This document shows positions 5,797-9,384 of a DNA stretch of 9,384 nt, piece by piece. The notes under the pieces were generated by a model. The model had not been told where the DNA came from and did not search any database. It saw nothing but the letters and a program-made list of their open reading frames with translations. The stretch lies in contig JAXMJH010000027.1 in NCBI GenBank assembly GCA_034376725.1, positions 1 through 9,384 of the forward strand. Reading direction: 5' to 3'. The DNA is from UBA11164 sp034376725 (GTDB lineage: Bacteria; Pseudomonadota; Gammaproteobacteria; Xanthomonadales; Xanthomonadaceae). The position numbers and the translations under genes are program-made. How positions within the stretch are numbered: the first letter of the stretch is position 1; each line of letters opens with the position of its first letter.

Positions 5797-7218
5797 TTAC
5801 TTGTGGGCGACGTCCAGCTTGTCGACGGTGTCGAACTCGAACTTGATCTCTTTCCACGTTTCCATGGCGATCTTCAGTTCGGGCGAGTGCGTGGCAGCCT
5901 CGGTCAGGATGCTCTTGCCCTCCTTCTCGACGGCGACGCCCTTGTTGCGCGCCTCGACGCAGGCTTCCAGCGCGACGCGGTTGGCGGCGGCGCCGGCGGC
6001 GTTGCCCCAGGGGTGGCCGAGCGTACCGCCACCGAACTGCAGCACCGAGTCGTCGCCGAAGATGGTGACCAAGGCAGGCATGTGCCAGACGTGGATGCCG
6101 CCGGAGGCGTCCGGCATGTCGCCGGGCATGGAGCCGAAGTCCTGGTCGAACATGATGCCGCGGCTGCGGTCTTCCTTGATGAAGTCGTCGCGCATGATGT
6201 CGATCCAGCCGAGCGTCGCGTCGCGGTCGCCTTCCAGCTTGCCGACGACGGTGCCCGAGTGCAGGTGGTCGCCGCCGGACAGGCGCAGGCACTTGGTCAG
6301 CACGCGGAAGTGAATGCCGTGGTGCGGGTTGCGGTCGAGCACGGCGTGCATGGCGCGGTGGATGTGCAGCAGCATGCCGTTGTCGCGGCACCAGTTGGCC
6401 AGGCCGGTATTGGCGCAGAAGCCGCCGGTCAGGTAGTCGTGCATGATGATCGGCGCGCCGATTTCCTTGGCGTACTCGGCGCGCTTGTACATCTCTTCCG
6501 GCGTCGGCGCGGTGACGTTCAGGTAGTGGCCCTTGCGTTCGCCGGTTTCGCGCTGCGCCTTCTCGGTCGCTTCCTGGACGAAGTCGAAACGCTGCTTCCA
6601 GCGCATGAAGGGCTGGCTGTTGACGTTCTCGTCGTCCGTGGTGCAGTCGAGGCCGCCACGCAGGCACTCATAGACGGCGCGGCCGTAGTTCTTGGCCGAC
6701 AGGCCGAGCTTCGGCTTGATGGTGCAGCCCAGCAGCGGCCGGCCGTATTTGTTCATGATGTCGCGCTCGACCTGGATACCGTGCGGCGGGCCGCCGCAGG
6801 TCATGACGTAGGCGATGGGGAAGCGCACGTCCTCGAGGCGCAGGGCACGCAGGGCCTTGAAGCCGAAGACGTTGCCAACCAGGGAGGTCAGCACGTTGAC
6901 GATGGAACCCTCTTCGAACAGGTCGATCGGATAGGCCACGAAGGCGTAGAAGCAGGTGTCATCTCCCGGCACGTCCTCGATCCGGTAGGCACGGCCCTTG
7001 TAGTAGTCGAGGTCGGTCAGCAGGTCGGTCCACACCGTGGTCCAGGTGCCGGTCGACGACTCGGCGGCCACGGCGGCGGCGACTTCCTCGCGGGCCACGC
7101 CCGGCTGCGGGGTGACCTTGAAGCAGGCGAGAAGGTCAGTGTCCTTCGGAGTGTATTCCGGGGTCCAGTAGGTTTGGCGATACTCCTTCACGCCAGCGTT
7201 GTATGTCTTTGCGGCCAT
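5797..7218 (-). CDS. cbbL: Rubisco large subunit, form IA, with the catalytic carbamylation lysine replaced
   Basis: A 473-residue large subunit with an intact frame and a clear ribosome site (GAGGAG, 6 nt before ATG 7216-7218). It is a non-carboxysomal form IA sequence, as expected next to cbbQO. Active-site residues present, with spinach numbers in brackets: Glu53 (60), Asn116 (123), Lys168 and Lys170 (175, 177), Asp196 and Glu197 (203, 204), His287 (294), His320 (327), loop-6 Lys327 (334), Ser372 (379) and Gly396-397 (403-404). However, the near-universal motif GLDFTKDDE reads GLDCTTDDE at 189-197. Thr194 (ACG, 6637-6639) stands where Lys201 must be carbamylated to hold Mg2+, and Cys192 replaces Phe. 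Near the phosphate-binding loop the usual PGV.PVASGG reads PGDMPDASGG, with Asp367 and Asp370. Asp82, which I recall as a CbbO contact site in a related enzyme, is kept. As read, the protein should assemble but not catalyse. Confidence 0.96.
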   Translation of the reverse strand: MAAKTYNAGVKEYRQTYWTPEYTPKDTDLLACFKVTPQPGVAREEVAAAVAAESSTGTWTTVWTDLLTDLDYYKGRAYRIEDVPGDDTCFYAFVAYPIDLFEEGSIVNVLTSLVGNVFGFKALRALRLEDVRFPIAYVMTCGGPPHGIQVERDIMNKYGRPLLGCTIKPKLGLSAKNYGRAVYECLRGGLDCTTDDENVNSQPFMRWKQRFDFVQEATEKAQRETGERKGHYLNVTAPTPEEMYKRAEYAKEIGAPIIMHDYLTGGFCANTGLANWCRDNGMLLHIHRAMHAVLDRNPHHGIHFRVLTKCLRLSGGDHLHSGTVVGKLEGDRDATLGWIDIMRDDFIKEDRSRGIMFDQDFGSMPGDMPDASGGIHVWHMPALVTIFGDDSVLQFGGGTLGHPWGNAAGAAANRVALEACVEARNKGVAVEKEGKSILTEAATHSPELKIAMETWKEIKFEFDTVDKLDVAHK

Positions 7219-7248
7219 TCGTTTCTCCTCTATGTTGTCGGAAATCTC

Positions 7249-7266
7249 GCCCGATGAAATTCGGGC
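7249..7266 (-). promoter_or_regulatory. 5'-leader stem-loop of the cbbL mRNA
   Basis: GCCCGA (7266-7261) and TCGGGC (7254-7249) form a perfect 6-bp stem with a 6-nt loop. It lies at or just after the start expected from the proposed promoter (-10 at 7274-7279) and 30 nt before the cbbL start codon. A stem at the very 5' end typically protects mRNA from decay; that role is inferred. Confidence 0.5.
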
Positions 7267-7273
7267 TGGTGCA

Positions 7274-7302
7274 AGTATGAGCAAGTTGCGCACTAATTAA
7301 AA
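7274..7302 (-). promoter_or_regulatory. cbbL: Proposed cbbL promoter
   Basis: On the minus strand, a weak -35 TTTTAA (7302-7297) and a weak -10 CATACT (7279-7274) are 17 nt apart; each matches 4 of 6 consensus bases. The -35 lies inside the CbbR-type palindrome, as expected for a promoter that needs its activator. The predicted start is near 7267, giving a leader of about 48 nt. Confidence 0.45.
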
Positions 7303-7309
7303 CTTAATT
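7294..7309. promoter_or_regulatory. Proposed CbbR operator
   Basis: AATTAAAACTTAATT (7295-7309) is a perfect 6-bp inverted repeat around a 3-nt spacer. It also contains TAA-N7-TTA (7294-7306), matching the TNA-N7-TNA pattern described for CbbR sites. It sits between the divergent cbbL and cbbR starts, overlapping the proposed cbbL -35 and reaching the proposed cbbR -35, so one site could activate cbbL and repress cbbR. Confidence 0.55.
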
Positions 7310-7336
7310 GATTTTATCTTTATCATTCACTATTAT
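7308..7336 (+). promoter_or_regulatory. cbbR: Proposed cbbR promoter, possibly giving a leaderless mRNA
   Basis: TTGATT (7308-7313) and TATTAT (7331-7336) are spaced by exactly 17 nt. Transcription starting 7 nt after the -10 would begin at 7343, the A of the cbbR ATG. No Shine-Dalgarno sequence precedes this ATG. Confidence 0.5.
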
Positions 7337-7342
7337 GAATTA

Positions 7343-8224
7343 ATGCACTTGAGTCTGAGACAGATCCGTATCTTCGAAGCCGTCGCTCGGCACCGCTCCT
7401 ACACGCGGGCGGCGGAAGAGTTGCGCCTGACCCAGCCGGCGGTATTTACCCAGGCCAAGCAACTTGAGGAAGGCGTCGGGCACCCCCTTCTGGAGCGCAT
7501 CGGCAAGCAGATTTACCTCACCGATGCTGGCCGCGAGGTGCTCGCCACCTGCCGGGAAACGATCAAGGGGCTGGATTGCCTGGAGATGCGCCTGGCTGAC
7601 ATGCAAGGGCTGAAGCGCGGGCGGCTTCGCCTCGCCATGGTAACCACCGCCGAATACCTGCTGCCACGTCTCCTCGGGGAGTTCTGCACCCACTACCCCG
7701 GAATCGAGGCGAAACTGATCGTCAGCAACCGGGAGCAATTGCTGGCCCGCATCGCCAACAACGAGGATGACCTGACCATCCTCGGTGCTCCGCCCGAGGG
7801 CATGGACGTGGCGGCCATTCCCATCGCCGACAATCCCTTGGTCGTCATCGCGAGAAACGATCACCCCCTGGCCGGGGAGAAGGCAATTCCAATGGCACGT
7901 ATCGCCGAGGAACCGTTCGTTTTTCGCGAACCCGGGTCCGGGACACGTCTCGCCACTGAACGGCATTTTGCCGAGCACGGCCACAAGCTCAAGGTCCGCC
8001 TGGAACTGGGCAGCAACGAGGCGATCAAGCAGGCCATCGCCGGCGGCTTGGGCGTGTCCGTGCTCTCCGGCTACACGTTGGCGCTGGAAGGACTCAGCGG
8101 CTTGGTGCAACCTCTCGACGTGCAGGGGTTTCCTTTGATGCGCAAATGGTACGTCGCCTATCCGAAGGGCAAGCACTTATCGGCGGTGGCCGAGGCGTTT
8201 CTTGGCCATTTGCTGGGCAAGTAG
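7343..8224 (+). CDS. cbbR: CbbR, LysR-family regulator of the cbb operon
   Basis: A 293-residue LysR-type transcription factor that controls Calvin-cycle operons in response to metabolites such as RuBP, phosphoenolpyruvate or NADPH (family knowledge). The N-terminal winged helix-turn-helix spans about residues 1-65 (LRQIRIFEAVARHRSYTRAA, then LTQPAVFTQAKQLEE and GKQIYLTDAGREVL). A periplasmic-binding-protein-like effector domain follows (about 90-290, with TTAEYLLPRLLGEF and GLGVSVLSGYTL). It is divergent from cbbL across 124 nt, the classical arrangement. The ATG at 7343-7345 gives the normal N-terminus MHLSLRQIRIFE; there is no ribosome site before it and a good -10 lies only 6 nt upstream. 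The gene appears undamaged. An insertion-sequence remnant begins shortly downstream. Confidence 0.95.
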   Translation: MHLSLRQIRIFEAVARHRSYTRAAEELRLTQPAVFTQAKQLEEGVGHPLLERIGKQIYLTDAGREVLATCRETIKGLDCLEMRLADMQGLKRGRLRLAMVTTAEYLLPRLLGEFCTHYPGIEAKLIVSNREQLLARIANNEDDLTILGAPPEGMDVAAIPIADNPLVVIARNDHPLAGEKAIPMARIAEEPFVFREPGSGTRLATERHFAEHGHKLKVRLELGSNEAIKQAIAGGLGVSVLSGYTLALEGLSGLVQPLDVQGFPLMRKWYVAYPKGKHLSAVAEAFLGHLLGK

Positions 8225-8272
8225 AGGTCAGGAGCCTTTCTGAAAGCGGGGTATCCGGATGAGTGCGGTTGC

Positions 8273-9294
8273 TTAGCGGCGCCATGGGCTGCGAGGAATT
8301 TCCAGGTGGAGAGATGATGGTGCGCTTTTTGCGGAGCACGGAGGCGCAGGACTATCTTCCCCTGCTTTTCTGGGTCCCGGGTTTGCCACGAGGTCTCGAC
8401 AGGAGATGGGATGCATAGCGACCGACTGCTCAAGGAGTCGGTAGAAGAGCATTCCCCTGGCGCGCGAACCTCTGGGGTTAAATCGGAAGGTAAACTCGTC
8501 CAAGTAGGCTTGCATATGATCCGCACTGAAAGAACCTTGGTGGGTGCCGAGCAGCCACCTTTTCACGAGAGACGCCACGCGGTGGACTCCGGGGAGAATT
8601 TCGTGCGCGTCCATGCCAGGGCCCTTGATGGATGTGCTTCGATGAACATAGTCACTCCCCGCTGCCAGCGGGTAGGAGGCCAGTCCGTCGGTGAGAATCT
8701 TGGCGCCGGGCTCTATATGATATGAGTAAGGAGAAAGGATCGCAGCGTATCAGCCTCCGCGTTGGGAATGACTTGAATGCGACAGCGACCGAATCCTTTT
8801 GGCGGGATCTGCTCCACGGCCACAGCAACGAGAACCTTGCCGGCAGCGCCTCTCCCGCGTTTTTGGGGGCGAGCACCGCCAATCATCGTTTCATCCACCT
8901 CCACATCGCCGGAAAGTCGCGTGCGTTCAGCGTGCCCAATGGCACCACGAAATCGGTGCAGCATCGCCCAAGCAGTTTCGTAGGATCCAAACCCCATAAG
9001 GCGATGGAGCGTTTTGGCCGAACCCCCGTTTTTCGCTGCTGTCATGTGCCAAGCGGCGGCGAACCATATGGTGAGGGGCGTTTTCGTGCGATGGAAGATT
9101 GTGCCCGCCGTTGCCGAAATCCTGCGACGGCACGCTTTACACCACCAACGGCCATCACTCATGCGCCATCCCGCATCTCCAGAACAGCCCGGGCAGGAAA
9201 AACCGTCCGGCCAACGCAACCAGTCCAGATAATCGAGGCAGGCAGGGGTCTCCTCGTTTTCAGTGCAATAAGTGACGGTACGAAAAGCTAGCAC
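8273..9294 (-). pseudogene. IS1595-family transposase, frameshifted by a 5-bp tandem duplication
   Basis: The first part (9294 to about 8725, GTG start) has the family's N-terminal zinc ribbon (CPGC at 34-37 and CKAC at 52-55) and the first catalytic Asp in DVEVDETMIGG (134). The frame then ends in LTHII-stop at 8713-8715. Dropping one copy of the tandem pentamer ATATG (8715-8719 and 8720-8724) restores the reading LTHIEPGAKILTDGLASY, which carries the second catalytic Asp. It continues through HEILPGVHRVASLVKRWLLG and DEFTFRFNPR (acidic third residue) to TAA at 8273-8275. The repaired protein has about 338 residues, a plausible full length. Only the frameshift separates it from function. The N-terminal start is uncertain, because upstream frames are open in short pieces. 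Confidence 0.88.
8273..9294 (-). mobile_element. Insertion sequence remnant, IS1595 type
   Basis: The single-gene element inserted just behind cbbR, 48 bp from its stop. I looked for matching terminal inverted repeats in 8225-8272 and 9295-9384 and found none I trust, so only the transposase span is marked. The right end may lie beyond the window. It does not interrupt a cbb gene. Confidence 0.7.
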
Positions 9295-9384
9295 TGGCGC
9301 GGAGGTGGTGTTGGTAGATCGTTGATTTCATTGACTTTCCTGTTCACTTTCAAATCTGCGATTCGTGGCGTCAAACCGTGGTCG
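9295..9384. other. Right-end sequence without an assignable gene
   Basis: Ninety bases upstream of the transposase start. They should hold the transposase promoter and perhaps the right terminal repeat of the insertion sequence. I see no convincing promoter, repeat or coding frame, and the window ends here. Confidence 0.4.

Noticed and set aside
5761..7257. A 498-codon open frame on the plus strand
   Set aside because: It lies wholly antisense to cbbL, whose protein is unmistakable. The long opening is a by-product of high GC and codon bias, and the translation has no recognisable motif.
7340..8176. A 278-codon minus-strand frame overlapping cbbR
   Set aside because: Exact antisense of the clear LysR gene; no independent support.
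8225..8272. Possible terminal inverted repeat of the insertion sequence (TGAAAG element here and in 9330-9350)
   Set aside because: Only about six bases match in the inward orientation at both ends, which is too little to place the element's boundary.
8722..9291. A 189-codon plus-strand frame
   Set aside because: Antisense to the transposase, which has a zinc ribbon and catalytic residues in its own frame.

Overview
The window is a high-GC Calvin-cycle locus of the betaproteobacterial type. It carries a form IA Rubisco operon with the CbbQ/CbbO activase (the 'IAq' arrangement, no carboxysome genes), a divergent LysR regulator CbbR, and a class II fructose-bisphosphate aldolase. The gene content, CbbL sequence type and a GC-rich intergenic hairpin repeat fit a sulfur-, ammonia- or hydrogen-oxidising or Rhodocyclales-like betaproteobacterium; I cannot name a genus.

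Layout. Minus strand, reading right to left from 7218: cbbL, cbbS, a rho-independent terminator/attenuator, cbbQ, cbbO, a 98-aa small gene in the cbbN position, a 124-aa gene of unknown function, a decayed cbbY phosphatase gene, a decayed second cbbN-like copy, a GC-rich hairpin repeat, and the 5' part of the aldolase gene running off the left edge. Plus strand: cbbR (7343-8224) reads away from cbbL across a 124-bp AT-rich control region with a CbbR-type palindrome. Right end, minus strand: an IS1595-type transposase broken by a 5-bp tandem duplication, lying just behind cbbR.

How the genes work together. CbbL and CbbS would form the L8S8 Rubisco. CbbQ (MoxR-type AAA+) and CbbO (vWA protein) form the activase that removes inhibitory sugar phosphates. 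CbbY would destroy xylulose-1,5-bisphosphate, a misfire product of Rubisco. The aldolase serves the regeneration phase, and CbbR senses metabolites and switches the operon on.

The most notable observation is in CbbL. The frame is intact over 473 codons, but the lysine that must be carbamylated to bind Mg2+ (Lys201 in spinach numbering) reads as threonine, with a cysteine two residues before it. Two Val-to-Asp changes sit beside the phosphate-binding ASGG segment. As written, this Rubisco should not be catalytically active. cbbY carries an in-frame deletion plus a stop codon, and next to it lies a scrambled relic containing a truncated, frameshifted cbbN copy and an inverted cbbY-like tail. 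Together these suggest a CO2-fixation locus losing function, unless the substitutions are consensus errors.
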